In this document: piece after piece, positions 24,072 through 33,274 of the stretch
Layout: each line of letters begins with the position of its first letter
Position numbering within the stretch: the first letter of the stretch is position 1
Assembly: GCF_000308535.1 (NCBI RefSeq)
Contig: NZ_BAFW01000002.1
Coordinates: forward strand, 1-64,000
Reading direction: 5' to 3'
DNA length: 64,000 bases
Source: Nocardia cerradoensis NBRC 101014
GTDB lineage: Bacteria; Actinomycetota; Actinomycetes; Mycobacteriales; Mycobacteriaceae
The notes under the pieces: model-generated
Databases searched by the model: none
What the model was told of the DNA's origin: nothing
What the model saw: the letters and a program-made list of their open reading frames with translations, nothing else
Position numbers and translations under genes: made by a program

Positions 24072-25748
24072 CTAACTTACGAAGCCGATCTTGGTGTAGT
24101 CGTAGGAGGCCAGGCCCGGAGCGCCGTAGTTGGCGACGGTGGTGCGCACGCCGTAGTTGCCGGGGTCCTGGGTGAGCGGCAGCGAGAAACCCTCTTCGAA
24201 AACCTTGCGGTCCACCTGATTCGCCAGGTCGATCGCCTTCTTCGGGTCCAACTCGTTGAGAGTCTGCTCGATCAGCGCATTCAGTTCGTCGGAACCGATG
24301 CGGCCGAAATTGCTCTGCTCGTCGTCGGGGTGGTACGCGTAGATCTGCGGAATGCTGCCGAACGGGAATGCGTCACCCGAGAACTGGAACTGGGCGATGT
24401 CGAAATCACCGGGGATCATCGCATCGCTGAAGAATCCCTGGCGTTGCCGGGTGGCGATGATCAGCTTCACGCCGACCTTCGCGAGATCACCCTGGACGAT
24501 CTGCGCGACCCGGACCCAGGTGGGGTCGTTGTACATCACATCGCGAATCTCGAGGCGGCGGCCGTCCTTGACCCGCACATCGCCCTGCTGTTTCCAGCCC
24601 AATGCATCGAGCTCGCGCGCGGCGGCCGCGGGATCGAAGGGCAGGCTGTTGTCCTGATAGCCCTCTTGGCCCTGGACGAAAATGTGATTGTTCAACGGCT
24701 TCGGGTTCGACACCAGGCCGTTTTCGATCGCATTCGCGATGCCCTGCCGGTCGACGGCCTTCGAAACAGCCACGCGCAGCGCGGGATCGGCCAGTATCGA
24801 ACCGGGCGAGCCGTTGAAGGTGATGTGCCGCCACAGATTTCCCGGGGCGTGGCGTACGACCAGTTCGGCACTGCTGCGCACGGTCGCCAGATCCTCGATG
24901 GAGTTCAGGCGCGCGGCGTCGAGTTCGTTGTTCTGCAGAGCCGCCGCATATGCGGCCTGATCCATCACACTGAAGGTGATGGTGTCCAGTTTCGGAGTGT
25001 CACCCCACCATTTGGGATTGCGGCTCAGCACGATTCGGCCCTGCGTGCGGTCGGTGGAGCGGATCACGAACGGCCCGGAGGTCAGCGTGATGCCCTCGGC
25101 GAGCGCGCGATTGAACGTATCCGGATCGGCGGTGACCGACTTCGGATACAGCATCGCGTTTCCGGCGAACTGACCGCGCCAATCCGCGTAATGCTGCTTG
25201 AAGGTGAGCACGGCCTGCCGGTCGTCGATCCCGCGTTCCACCTTCTCGACCCGATCGAACCCGTTGTTGATCGCGATCAGATAGCGTTTGTCCACACTCG
25301 ACAGCGCATGGGCTTCGGAGGCGATGTCCTCCCAGGTGATCGGTGATCCGTCACTCCACACCGCCTTGGGGTTGATGGTGTAGGTGACCTGCTGCGGATC
25401 GGTGCCGGTGAGCTGGATGTCGGTGAAATAGTCTTTGTTGATCGTCAATTGGCCGGTCGCGTCGATCAGGTATGACCGCGGCATCAACGGCCACACCACC
25501 TCGCCGGTCTCCAACTCGTTGCCGTCGATGGACAGGGTGTTCCAATTGGCCGGATATCCGCTGATCGCCAACCGTAGGTTGCCGCCTTCGCGCACCGCGT
25601 CGCGCGGCTGCGGATTGATGTCGTTGGCGGATCCGAGTGCGGCGGGACCGTTCGTGGTGTCCACGGATGCGCAGGCGGCGAGCGCGACAGCCAGCCCAGC
25701 CGCCACCACGACGGCGGTCATACGTAGTGCCCGCGAACGTATCCTCAC
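24072..25748 (-). CDS. ABC transporter substrate-binding lipoprotein (family 5), copy B
   Basis: A 558-residue paralogue of the following gene with the same family-5 layout. The lipobox is Leu-Ala-Ala-Cys (Cys26). Shared blocks include 'DINPQ/H', 'LRLAISG/EPANWN', 'VTYTINPKAVWSDGSPITWEDIASEA', 'YPKSVT' and 'LDALGWK'. Differences lie mostly in the central lobe and around the ligand cleft, so the two may bind different peptides using one permease. The GTG at 25748 has AGGAG upstream, and its gap to the ATPase stop is 9 bp, so it belongs to the same transcript. Confidence 0.9.
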   Translation of the reverse strand: MRIRSRALRMTAVVVAAGLAVALAACASVDTTNGPAALGSANDINPQPRDAVREGGNLRLAISGYPANWNTLSIDGNELETGEVVWPLMPRSYLIDATGQLTINKDYFTDIQLTGTDPQQVTYTINPKAVWSDGSPITWEDIASEAHALSSVDKRYLIAINNGFDRVEKVERGIDDRQAVLTFKQHYADWRGQFAGNAMLYPKSVTADPDTFNRALAEGITLTSGPFVIRSTDRTQGRIVLSRNPKWWGDTPKLDTITFSVMDQAAYAAALQNNELDAARLNSIEDLATVRSSAELVVRHAPGNLWRHITFNGSPGSILADPALRVAVSKAVDRQGIANAIENGLVSNPKPLNNHIFVQGQEGYQDNSLPFDPAAAARELDALGWKQQGDVRVKDGRRLEIRDVMYNDPTWVRVAQIVQGDLAKVGVKLIIATRQRQGFFSDAMIPGDFDIAQFQFSGDAFPFGSIPQIYAYHPDDEQSNFGRIGSDELNALIEQTLNELDPKKAIDLANQVDRKVFEEGFSLPLTQDPGNYGVRTTVANYGAPGLASYDYTKIGFVS

Positions 25749-25757
25749 GACGAACTC

Positions 25758-27644
25758 CTAGCGTGCGACGACCGGAAGGGGCACCGCGTCGATCAGCGCG
25801 CGGGTGTACTCGTGCTGCGGCGCCGCGAAGATCTGCTCGGCCGGCCCGGATTCGACGATCTTGCCGCGATACATGACCGCGATATCGTGCGCGAGATTGC
25901 GGACCACCGAAAGGTCGTGGGAGACGAACAGATACGACAGACCGCGTTCGGCCTGCAGATCCCGCAGGAGGTTCAGCACTCCGGCCTGAATGGACACGTC
26001 GAGCGAGGACACCGGCTCGTCGAGCACCAGCATGTCCGGATCCAGCGCCATCGCCCGCGCGATATTGATGCGCTGCTTCTGCCCACCGGAGAAATCGGCC
26101 GGATAGCGGTCGGCGTGTTCGGCGCGCAGTCCGACCTGCTTCAGCAATTCCGGTACCCGCTTGCGGATCTCGTCGCGGGACCGGCCGTCGACCCGCAACG
26201 GTTCGGCCAGGGCGTCGAAGATCGGCAGGCGCGGATCCAGCGAGGAGGACGGATCCTGGAAGACGATCTGCAACCTGCGGCGGATATCGCGTTTGCGCTG
26301 CTTGCTCAGCGTCGCGACATCTGCCCCGAAGACCTCGATCGTGCCCGCCTCGGGTTGGGCGAGGTCCATGATCTGGCTCAGCGTCGTCGATTTCCCGGAT
26401 CCGGATTCGCCGACGAGTGCGAGCGTGCGTCCCTTACGCACCGCGAAATCGATACCGTCGACCGCGCGCACCTCACCGGTGCGCCGTTTGAAGACGACAC
26501 CGGAGGTGACCGGGAAGGTCTTGGTCAGACCCGAAACCCGCAGCACCACATCGGAATCGACGGGTTCCGCCGCGGCCACGCTGTCGGTGTCGTGGCGGTA
26601 GGCGGCGAACAGTTCCGCGGTCCCCACTTCGGCGGTGCGGATGCAGGCGGCCCGGTGCGCGGGCGCGGTTTCCTGCAGCGGCGGCTCCGCGGCCAGGCAG
26701 TCGTCGATCGAGACCGGGCAGCGCGGCGCGAAGGGACAGCCCGGCGGCAGCGCGTGCATGGGCGGGGGAGCGCCGACGATCGGGATGAGCGGCGCGCGGG
26801 CCGGACCGTCCATCCGCGGGATGGAACCGAGCAGGCCGACGGTGTAGGGCATCCGCGGTGAGTTGAACAGCTCTGCGGCCGGGGCGTTCTCGACGATTCG
26901 CCCCGCGTACATCACGGCCACGCGGTCGGCCAGTGTGGCCGCGATCCCCATGTCGTGGGTGATCATGATGACGCCGGCGCCGGTGATGTCGCGGGCCTTG
27001 CGCAGCAGGTCGAGGATCTGCGCCTGCACCGTCACATCCAGGGCGGTGGTCGGTTCGTCGCAGATGATCAGTTCCGGATCGTTGGCGATCGCCATCGCGA
27101 TCACCACGCGCTGGCGCATACCGCCGGAGAATTCGTGCGGAAAAGCCTTGGCACGCACCGCCGGTTCGGGGATGCCGACCAGATCGAGCAGTTCCACCGC
27201 CCGGTCCGCGGCCTGCGACTTGCTCATCTTCTTGTGCGCGACCAGCGCTTCGGCGATCTGATCGCCGACCCGGTAGACCGGGGTGAGCGCCGAGAGCGGG
27301 TCCTGGAAGACCATGCTGACCCGCGTGCCCCGCAGCGCCGAGAGCTGTTTGTCGCCCATGCCGAGTAATTCCCTGCCGCGCAGGCGAATCGAGCCGCGAA
27401 TGCGGGCCTGATCGGGCAGCAACCCCATCACGGCCAGCGAGGACACCGATTTACCGGAACCCGACTCGCCGACGATGGCCAGCACCTCACCGTCGGCGAC
27501 GGTGTAGTTGACGCCGCGCACGGCGTCGATGCGGCCCTCCTCGCCGGGGAAGGACACATGCAGGTCCGACACTTCCAGCAGGGGCGCGGTCGTAGCGCGG
27601 CGCGAGTCCGCGCGGTCGGCGGATTCGGTGGTGCGATCGGTCAT
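25758..27644 (-). CDS. Fused double ATPase of a peptide-type ABC transporter (DppD/DppF type)
   Basis: A 628-residue protein with two full ATP-binding cassettes. The first spans about 22-330 (Walker A GESGSGKS at 59-66, signature 'FSGGMRQR', Walker B '[12 protein letters not shown]'). The second spans about 365-625 ('[12 protein letters not shown]', '[14 protein letters not shown]', '[12 protein letters not shown]'). Between them is the oligopeptide-transporter extension with four Cys in the order CPFAPRC...C...C ('[16 protein letters not shown]', then 'AACIR'), as in OppD/DppD proteins. It powers the permeases encoded just upstream. The start overlaps the DppC-type stop by 4 bp. The fusion matches M. 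tuberculosis DppD (Rv3663c). Confidence 0.92.
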   Translation of the reverse strand: MTDRTTESADRADSRRATTAPLLEVSDLHVSFPGEEGRIDAVRGVNYTVADGEVLAIVGESGSGKSVSSLAVMGLLPDQARIRGSIRLRGRELLGMGDKQLSALRGTRVSMVFQDPLSALTPVYRVGDQIAEALVAHKKMSKSQAADRAVELLDLVGIPEPAVRAKAFPHEFSGGMRQRVVIAMAIANDPELIICDEPTTALDVTVQAQILDLLRKARDITGAGVIMITHDMGIAATLADRVAVMYAGRIVENAPAAELFNSPRMPYTVGLLGSIPRMDGPARAPLIPIVGAPPPMHALPPGCPFAPRCPVSIDDCLAAEPPLQETAPAHRAACIRTAEVGTAELFAAYRHDTDSVAAAEPVDSDVVLRVSGLTKTFPVTSGVVFKRRTGEVRAVDGIDFAVRKGRTLALVGESGSGKSTTLSQIMDLAQPEAGTIEVFGADVATLSKQRKRDIRRRLQIVFQDPSSSLDPRLPIFDALAEPLRVDGRSRDEIRKRVPELLKQVGLRAEHADRYPADFSGGQKQRINIARAMALDPDMLVLDEPVSSLDVSIQAGVLNLLRDLQAERGLSYLFVSHDLSVVRNLAHDIAVMYRGKIVESGPAEQIFAAPQHEYTRALIDAVPLPVVAR

Positions 27645-28645
27645 GCCGCTTCAATCCTCTTGTCCGACTGCTCATCCGGACCGGCACCGGAGGTCCGCGC
27701 CGACTTTCCGCGCGGCGCCTTGTCCCGCTTGCCGGCCTTGCGGCCCGCCCGCGCCCTCTTGGAACTCGGGTCGAAGGCATCCCGCAGGCCGTCGCCGACG
27801 AGGTTGGCGCACAGCACGATCGCGATCAGGAAACCACCCGGGAACAGGAACAACCACGGGAAGGTCAGCGCCGACTTGGTGCCGAAGGCGATCAGCGAGC
27901 CCAGTGACACGTCCGGCGGTTGCACGCCGAATCCGAGGAAGCTCAAACCGGTTTCGGACATGATCGCCGCGCCGACCGCGAGGGTGGTGTCGATGATCAG
28001 GATGGACGCGATATTCGGCACGATATGGGTCACGATCACCGAACGCGTCGACGCGCCCATGTACCGTGCCGCTCGGACGAATTCGCGTTCCCGCAGGCTC
28101 ATCGTCAATCCGCGCACGATGCGGGCGCTGATCATCCAGCTGAATCCGGCCAGCAGCACGATCAGCAACAGGATCGAACTGCTGCCCTTGGTGCGCGGCG
28201 CGAAGATCGCGATGATGATGAAACTGGGCACCACCAGCAGCAGATCGACCAGCCACATGATCGCCCGGTCGGTCCAGCCACCGAGCAGACCCGCGATCGA
28301 CCCCGCGGTGACCGCGATCAGCGAGGTCAGCACCGCCACGCAGATGCCGATGATCAGCGATTTCTGCAACCCGTGCAGGGTCTGGGCCAGCATGTCCTGG
28401 CCGATCTCGTTGGTGCCGAACAAATGTTGCGGCGAGGGTGGCTGCAACAGCGCGTACGGGTCGCGCTCCTGATAGTCGTAGGACAGCAACGGTGGTATCG
28501 CGAAGGCGCCGATCAGCATGATGATCAGCACGGCCGCACCGACCAGGGCCGGCTTGTTGCGGAGGAACCTGCGCCACACCAGCTTTCGGCGCCCGGCCGC
28601 CGCGGGCTCCGGCGCACCCTGCGCGATGATCTCGGTTTCGGTCAC
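27641..28645 (-). CDS. ABC peptide-transporter permease, DppC type
   Basis: A 334-residue permease with six predicted helices and the inner-membrane-component motif '[27 protein letters not shown]' (EAA loop). The N-terminal '[24 protein letters not shown]' and '[13 protein letters not shown]' are typical of the DppC half. The C-terminus is Lys/Arg-rich. The GTG at 28645 was chosen because the frame upstream enters the coding end of the partner permease; the gap between the two is 13 bp. It overlaps the ATPase gene by 4 bp. Confidence 0.9.
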   Translation of the reverse strand: MTETEIIAQGAPEPAAAGRRKLVWRRFLRNKPALVGAAVLIIMLIGAFAIPPLLSYDYQERDPYALLQPPSPQHLFGTNEIGQDMLAQTLHGLQKSLIIGICVAVLTSLIAVTAGSIAGLLGGWTDRAIMWLVDLLLVVPSFIIIAIFAPRTKGSSSILLLIVLLAGFSWMISARIVRGLTMSLREREFVRAARYMGASTRSVIVTHIVPNIASILIIDTTLAVGAAIMSETGLSFLGFGVQPPDVSLGSLIAFGTKSALTFPWLFLFPGGFLIAIVLCANLVGDGLRDAFDPSSKRARAGRKAGKRDKAPRGKSARTSGAGPDEQSDKRIEAA

Positions 28646-28658
28646 AGTCCAGCCCCGA

Positions 28659-29636
28659 TCATCCGACCCGCACCCGCGGATCCAGAATCGCATACACGAT
28701 GTCGGACAGCAGGCCCGATACCAGCACCACGAATCCCGCGAACACCGTGACGGTCACCACGATGTAGATGTCCTGCGCATTGATCGCGTCGACCAGCCAT
28801 TCACCGACGCCGTGCCATCCGAAGATCTTCTCGGTGAAGGTGGCGCCGGTGATCAGCGCGCCGAGACTGTAGGCGAACAGGGTCGCCATCGGAATCAGCG
28901 CGGTGCGCAGACCGTGTTTGTAGAGTGCGCGGCGCCGGGTGAGTCCCTTCGCCCGCGCGGTGCGGATGAAATCGCTCTGCAGCACATCCAGCATGGCGTT
29001 GCGCTGATAGCGGCTGTAACCGGCCATCGCGCCCAGGGCGAGGCCGAGGGTCGGGACGATCATGTGCTGTAACCGGTCGACGAACTGATTCCACACCCCG
29101 TGCACGGCATTGGCCGACGTTTCGCCGGTATACAGGAATATCTGCTGACCGGTGGCCGAATTGATTTCCAGCGCACCGTATTTCAGTAGCGTGGCCAACA
29201 GGAATACGGGCGTGCTGAGCACCAGCAGGGAAATAATCGTCGTGAAGTAATCGGTGAAGCGATATTGCCGGATCGCCCCGGCCGCGCCGATCAGCACACC
29301 GAGGACCGTTCCGACGACCGAGCCCACGATCAGCAACCGCAGACTGACCCCGATCCGGCGCGGCAGTTCCTGACTGACCGGCTGCCCCGTCAGCGTCGTG
29401 CCGAAGTCGCCGTGCACCACGCCGCCGACCCAGGTGAGGTAGCGCTGCGGGATGGGCTGGTCGAGATGCAGTTCGTGGGCTTTGGCATCGATCACCGACT
29501 GCGGCGGTCGCGGATTGCGCTGTTCGAGGCTGTCCAGCGGGCGAAATGTCAGCGACGCCAGACTGAAGGCCAGGAACGACGCCAGCGCCAGCAGCACGAC
29601 ATAGTTGAGCGCACGTCGTAGCAGAAAGCCGGTCAT
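28659..29636 (-). CDS. ABC peptide-transporter permease, DppB type
   Basis: A 325-residue permease with six helices. It has the DppB-type N-terminus 'LLRRALNYVVLLALASFLAFSL', a long outside loop with 'DQPIPQRYLTWVGGVVHGDFGTTL', and the EAA loop 'SDFIRTARAKGLTRRRALYKHGLRTALIP'. First gene of the transporter operon B-C-ATPase-binding B-binding A-membrane protein. The ATG at 29636 has GAGGGG upstream; the longer frame to 29711 has no support. Compared with M. tuberculosis dppABCD the binding-protein gene is placed last and duplicated. Confidence 0.9.
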   Translation of the reverse strand: MTGFLLRRALNYVVLLALASFLAFSLASLTFRPLDSLEQRNPRPPQSVIDAKAHELHLDQPIPQRYLTWVGGVVHGDFGTTLTGQPVSQELPRRIGVSLRLLIVGSVVGTVLGVLIGAAGAIRQYRFTDYFTTIISLLVLSTPVFLLATLLKYGALEINSATGQQIFLYTGETSANAVHGVWNQFVDRLQHMIVPTLGLALGAMAGYSRYQRNAMLDVLQSDFIRTARAKGLTRRRALYKHGLRTALIPMATLFAYSLGALITGATFTEKIFGWHGVGEWLVDAINAQDIYIVVTVTVFAGFVVLVSGLLSDIVYAILDPRVRVG

Positions 29637-29784
29637 CGGTCCCCTCGGGTCGGTTACTAGCCCCTGATCATAGGGAATGGTCTCGAGTCCACCGGTGACA
29701 TCGTGCACCACTTCCGGCCCGCTCGCAGGCGGGGCGCGGGCAAACGATTACAGCCGGGCCGCAATTTCGGGCAGGATGGAATAG

Positions 29785-30612
29785 GTGACGCGTCTGCCGA
29801 AGCCGAAGATGGTGGCCACCGATGTCGATGGCACGCTGCTCGACGAATGGGAACGGGTGACGCCGCGCACCCGTACCGCAGTGGCCGCGCTGATCGCCGA
29901 CGGCGTGCCGTTCGTGCTGGCCACGGGCCGTCCGCCGCGTTGGATCGATCCGGTGATCGAGGGGCTCGGCTTTCCTCCGCTGTGCGTCTGCGGCAACGGC
30001 GCGGTGATCTACGACAGTGCCGCCGACCGCATCCTGCACACCAGCACGCTGGATGTGGAGAGTCTGGCGTGGATCGCCGACCTCGCCGAGCGGGTGCTGC
30101 CCGGCTGCGGACTGGCCGCCGAGCGCGTCGGTTCCAGCGCGCACGATGCCGCGACGCCGCAATTCGTCAGCTCCCCCGAGTACGAACACGCCTGGCTGAA
30201 TCCCGACGACACCCAGGTGTCGCGGCAGGAGGTCATCTCGGCGCCGGCGATCAAGATGCTGATCCGGCTGCGCGGGACGCCCAGCGCGCAGATGCAGTCG
30301 GCCCTGGAACCCCACCTGGCCGGACGCGCCGACATCACCTATTCCACCAACAACGGGCTCATCGAACTGTCCGCGCCCGGTATCACCAAGGCCGCCGGCT
30401 TGAGCGTGGTCGCCGAGCGGCTCGGGGTCGACCCGGCGGCGATCCTCGCCTTCGGCGATATGCCCAACGATGTGCCGATGCTCCGCATGGCCGGCCACGG
30501 CGTGGCGATGGGCAACGCCCACCCCGAAGCCCAGGCCGCCGCCGACGAGATCACCGCCTCCAATGCGGAGGACGGCGTGGCGCGAGTGCTCGAGCGCTGG
30601 TGGGAGAGCTAG
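29785..30612 (+). CDS. HAD-superfamily phosphatase, Cof/IIB type (Rv3813c-like)
   Basis: A 275-residue HAD hydrolase. Motif I is Asp13-Val-Asp15-Gly-Thr ('ATDVDGTLLDEW'), and motif IV is in 'AFGDMPNDVPMLRMAG'. A Lys of motif III lies in 'GITKAAGLSVVAERLG'. A type C2 cap lies between about residues 80 and 190, which makes it a Cof-type phosphatase for sugar phosphates or nucleotides. The GTG at 29785 is the likely start. Neighbours match the Rv3813c place between acyltransferases and the cell-wall amidase. It is convergent with the amidase gene, with the second long palindrome between them. Confidence 0.88.
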   Translation: MTRLPKPKMVATDVDGTLLDEWERVTPRTRTAVAALIADGVPFVLATGRPPRWIDPVIEGLGFPPLCVCGNGAVIYDSAADRILHTSTLDVESLAWIADLAERVLPGCGLAAERVGSSAHDAATPQFVSSPEYEHAWLNPDDTQVSRQEVISAPAIKMLIRLRGTPSAQMQSALEPHLAGRADITYSTNNGLIELSAPGITKAAGLSVVAERLGVDPAAILAFGDMPNDVPMLRMAGHGVAMGNAHPEAQAAADEITASNAEDGVARVLERWWES

Positions 30613-30637
30613 GGGGCGTCCGTCGGTTGGCTTGGTC

Positions 30638-30712
30638 CTGAACTGATCGTGCAAACCTCGCCGTTTCGAGCAGGTTTCGCGCATTCGGATGGAGGTTTGC
30701 ACGAAAAATTCG
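30638..30712. repeat. Long inverted repeat between convergent genes, copy 2
   Basis: Related to the element at 14098-14175. Core arms CGTGCAAACCT (30648-30658) and AGGTTTGCACG (30693-30703) are perfect, and the flanks are degenerate. The centre shares the 'GCATTCGG' block. Again it lies between two convergent genes. Confidence 0.65.
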
Positions 30713-30740
30713 GGGTGCTGCGACCTCTCGGCACCACCCC

Positions 30741-32966
30741 TCAGCCCGCAGGCGCCTCCGGCGCCGCCGCAGCGGACTCGGGTGTTGCTCCGTGCAGCGC
30801 CCCCTCTTGTGTGGGTACGGCCGGGTTCGGCGCTTCGGGTGCGGGGGCCGCCGGTGCTTGCGCATCCGGTGCGGGGGGTGCTTGCGGATCTGAAGGTCCC
30901 GCGTCCGGAACCGCCTGCGGGGCCGGGGCGTCCGCGGCGGGCAGTGCCTGCGGAATCGGCTCGCCGGCCGGGCCCGGTTGTGCCCCACCGTGTTTCAGCA
31001 GGGTGGTGACCACACCGGTGGCGGTGTCGAGGATCAACGAGCCGAGCCGGAAATCGGCCCGCCGGCCGCCGGGAACCGGATACGGGTTGCGCAGCGGCGT
31101 TCCGAGCGCTCCGGATTCGGCGCCGAGCTGGACGAAGCGGTCGAGGATCTGGCCGGCCAGTTCGACGATCGATCCGTCGGGCGCCGCGTAGACGTACCCG
31201 TTGACGAATGTGGCGGACTGGCCGCCGTCCCCGGTCGGGGTCGGTTCGGAGGATGCGGCACCGAGGCGTCCGTCCGGACCGCCCTGTCCCGCCCAGTAGG
31301 TGGCGATGGCGTTCTTGTCGACCATGCTCAGCAGGTGCGTGGTCAGATTCGCCAGAGCCGCCAGATCCGCGTGCGCCCGTTGGTCTTTCGGAGCCTGATC
31401 TTTCGGAGCCTGGTCTTTCGGGGCCGCGGGTGCGGTGCCGGCGGCGACCCCCGCGGCGATCTCGCGGATCCGGTCCATGCGCGCGTAGGCGGCGTCGCCG
31501 GGACAGGTGGTGTTGCCGACGTCGCGATGTGCGAACACGATCGGCAGGTCCACCGCCGCACCCTCGGCGTACGGGGTGTAGTCGGTGCCCTCGGAGTACA
31601 TGGTGGTGTGGCCCTCGGGGTCCAGTCCCGCGATCTTGGCCCGCCAGCCGACGAACTGCCCGGTGGCCTGGAGTTGGGCGTCGCTGGGCGGTTGGGTCTC
31701 GAAATCGCCCATCATCGCCACGCCCGCGGTGTTCTCGTTGAAACCACCGGCGTGCGCGCCCTCGACCGGGCGGTCCAGGCCGCCGTAGCGGCCCTCGAAG
31801 ATCTGGCCGTACTTGTCGACCAGCGCGTTGTAGCCGATATCGCACCAGCCCAGCGTCTTGGCGTGATACGCGTAGATCGCGCGGACGATGCCGGCGGATT
31901 CGGCCTTGCTGTAGTCGTTGCGACCGGCGGTGTGGTGCACGGTGATTCCGCCCAGCCCGTCGTCGTAGGTGGGTTCCTCGCAGCGCAGCGATTCGTCGGC
32001 GCCCCACTGCGCGCGGCTGATCACCTTCGGCCCGCCGCCCGGCAGCGGTGCGGCGACCGACGTCAGATTGTCGTCGATCGCGCCGCGGCCGGGATCGATC
32101 AGCACCGCGGACAGTTGCGACGCGGCCTGCTGCGCCCGATCGTCGGAGCGTCCGGCGTCCGGCGCGATCGCCCTGTGGGTGGTGAGTATCTGAACAGCCT
32201 TGGTCTCGCCGACATAGATCGGTTCGGTACCGGTCCGGGCCGGGGCGGCCGCGTGATCGCTGCGACCGGTGTCGACCCGATCGGTCGGGAACCACGGGCC
32301 CCAGGTGCCGTCGGCCTGCTGGGCGCGAATCAGGGAGGTGGTGTCGGCCAGTTCCTTCGCGGTCAGCGCGACCATGCTGAAGGGCGTGTCCCGGGTCAGT
32401 TCCTTGACTTCCGCACCGACCTGATCGGCCATATCCGGTGGTACGGCACCGGGGGACAGGGCGGGAGCGGCCGGGTCGGTGCCCGGAATCTGTGCGGGGT
32501 CGAGCGGGGCGGCGATGAAGCCGGGGCCGGCGTGTGCGGGGGTCGCGGCCGGGGCGGGAGCCTGCGGGGTGACCGGTCCGGCGTACGGCGTCGGACTCGG
32601 TGTGGTGGTCGTTCGATCACCGAATTGGGGTAGCGGAATCTCGCTGGGTAGCTGCACGCCCGGTGGGGCGGGTAGGCCGGGCGGCACGGGAATCGACTTC
32701 GGCAGCGGGAGCTTCCGCAGGTCGGACAGCCGCAGATCGGGCAGGTTCAGCCCGGTGAGTTCGCGCAGCGGCAACACGATGTCGGGGGCGGACGCCAAGG
32801 CCACCTCGGCGAGTTGCGCGGGTATCGCGGCGAGATCGCTATCACCTGCTGGGCGATAGCCGGAAGAGTCGTGCAGTGTCAGCGTCGCGAGTGGGGCGGC
32901 AACCGCGAGAGTCGCGACCACGGGCAGGACGACGGAACGTTTCGGGCGGCGGTACGGCACGAGCAT
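30741..32966 (-). CDS. PGRP-type N-acetylmuramoyl-L-alanine amidase (Rv3811-like)
   Basis: A 741-residue secreted or membrane-anchored protein: basic start, one hydrophobic segment (about 11-31), a Pro-rich stretch (90-175), and the Amidase_2/PGRP domain (about 314-505). Zinc-site residues are His344/His345 in 'ITVHHTAG', His480 and Cys488 in 'AHRDVGNTTCPGD'. Three tandem APKDQ units (516-530) precede an LGFP-like region, and the last 100 residues are Ala/Pro-rich. It is expected to cleave the amide between muramic acid and peptide in the wall. The ATG at 32966 directly abuts GGGAG; the GTG two codons later has better spacing and may be the real start. Confidence 0.85.
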   Translation of the reverse strand: MLVPYRRPKRSVVLPVVATLAVAAPLATLTLHDSSGYRPAGDSDLAAIPAQLAEVALASAPDIVLPLRELTGLNLPDLRLSDLRKLPLPKSIPVPPGLPAPPGVQLPSEIPLPQFGDRTTTTPSPTPYAGPVTPQAPAPAATPAHAGPGFIAAPLDPAQIPGTDPAAPALSPGAVPPDMADQVGAEVKELTRDTPFSMVALTAKELADTTSLIRAQQADGTWGPWFPTDRVDTGRSDHAAAPARTGTEPIYVGETKAVQILTTHRAIAPDAGRSDDRAQQAASQLSAVLIDPGRGAIDDNLTSVAAPLPGGGPKVISRAQWGADESLRCEEPTYDDGLGGITVHHTAGRNDYSKAESAGIVRAIYAYHAKTLGWCDIGYNALVDKYGQIFEGRYGGLDRPVEGAHAGGFNENTAGVAMMGDFETQPPSDAQLQATGQFVGWRAKIAGLDPEGHTTMYSEGTDYTPYAEGAAVDLPIVFAHRDVGNTTCPGDAAYARMDRIREIAAGVAAGTAPAAPKDQAPKDQAPKDQRAHADLAALANLTTHLLSMVDKNAIATYWAGQGGPDGRLGAASSEPTPTGDGGQSATFVNGYVYAAPDGSIVELAGQILDRFVQLGAESGALGTPLRNPYPVPGGRRADFRLGSLILDTATGVVTTLLKHGGAQPGPAGEPIPQALPAADAPAPQAVPDAGPSDPQAPPAPDAQAPAAPAPEAPNPAVPTQEGALHGATPESAAAAPEAPAG
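31381..31425. repeat. 15-bp tandem repeat, three copies, inside the amidase gene
   Basis: Units tggtctttcggagcc, tgatctttcggagcc and tggtctttcggggcc encode the APKDQ repeats of the amidase linker. Copy number could vary by slippage without breaking the frame. Confidence 0.75.
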
Positions 32967-33274
32967 CTCCCATTCAGGTAGAACCGGTGACCGTCAGCGT
33001 GGAACTGGGTGGCGCGCGGGGTTGATTCCTGACGGATCGATGGTCACACTAGTCCCAAATGCCACATATCTAAACCTTTGGTTGAGGATTAGGCATAGGA
33101 TAGCTCGAATGTAACTTTCCAGTAGCTACGCACAGTCGGGACATGCCGAGCGAGCGGTGCGTTCGATCGACCACCCGGCTCGCCGAACCCGTTGGGAGGC
33201 ACGATGGCTCACCGTCGCCCGAGTGCGCGCCGCGACGCCCGACGGCCGCTGTCCGCACACCACAGGAGGGTTCG
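32967..33274. other. Divergent intergenic region, amidase and SpoIID genes
   Basis: A 308-bp stretch without a gene, locally AT-rich at 33050-33130, unusual for this window. It must hold the promoters of both envelope genes. I see a promoter for the amidase at 33046-33074. The SpoIID gene has a good ribosome site (AGGAGGG) but no clear -10. Confidence 0.5.
33046..33074 (-). promoter_or_regulatory. Promoter of the amidase gene
   Basis: On the minus strand: TTTAGA (33069-33074), 17-nt spacer, TAGTGT (33046-33051). The order and spacing match a SigA-type promoter. Confidence 0.45.

Noticed and set aside
29668..32295. Open minus-strand frame of 875 codons across the HAD gene and part of the amidase gene
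   Set aside because: Shadow frame: Arg-rich, and it runs through two clear genes with catalytic motifs.
33061..33120. Possible second iron box in the AT-rich part of the amidase/SpoIID intergenic region
   Set aside because: GGTTGAGGATTAGGCAT lacks the dyad symmetry of the IdeR consensus.
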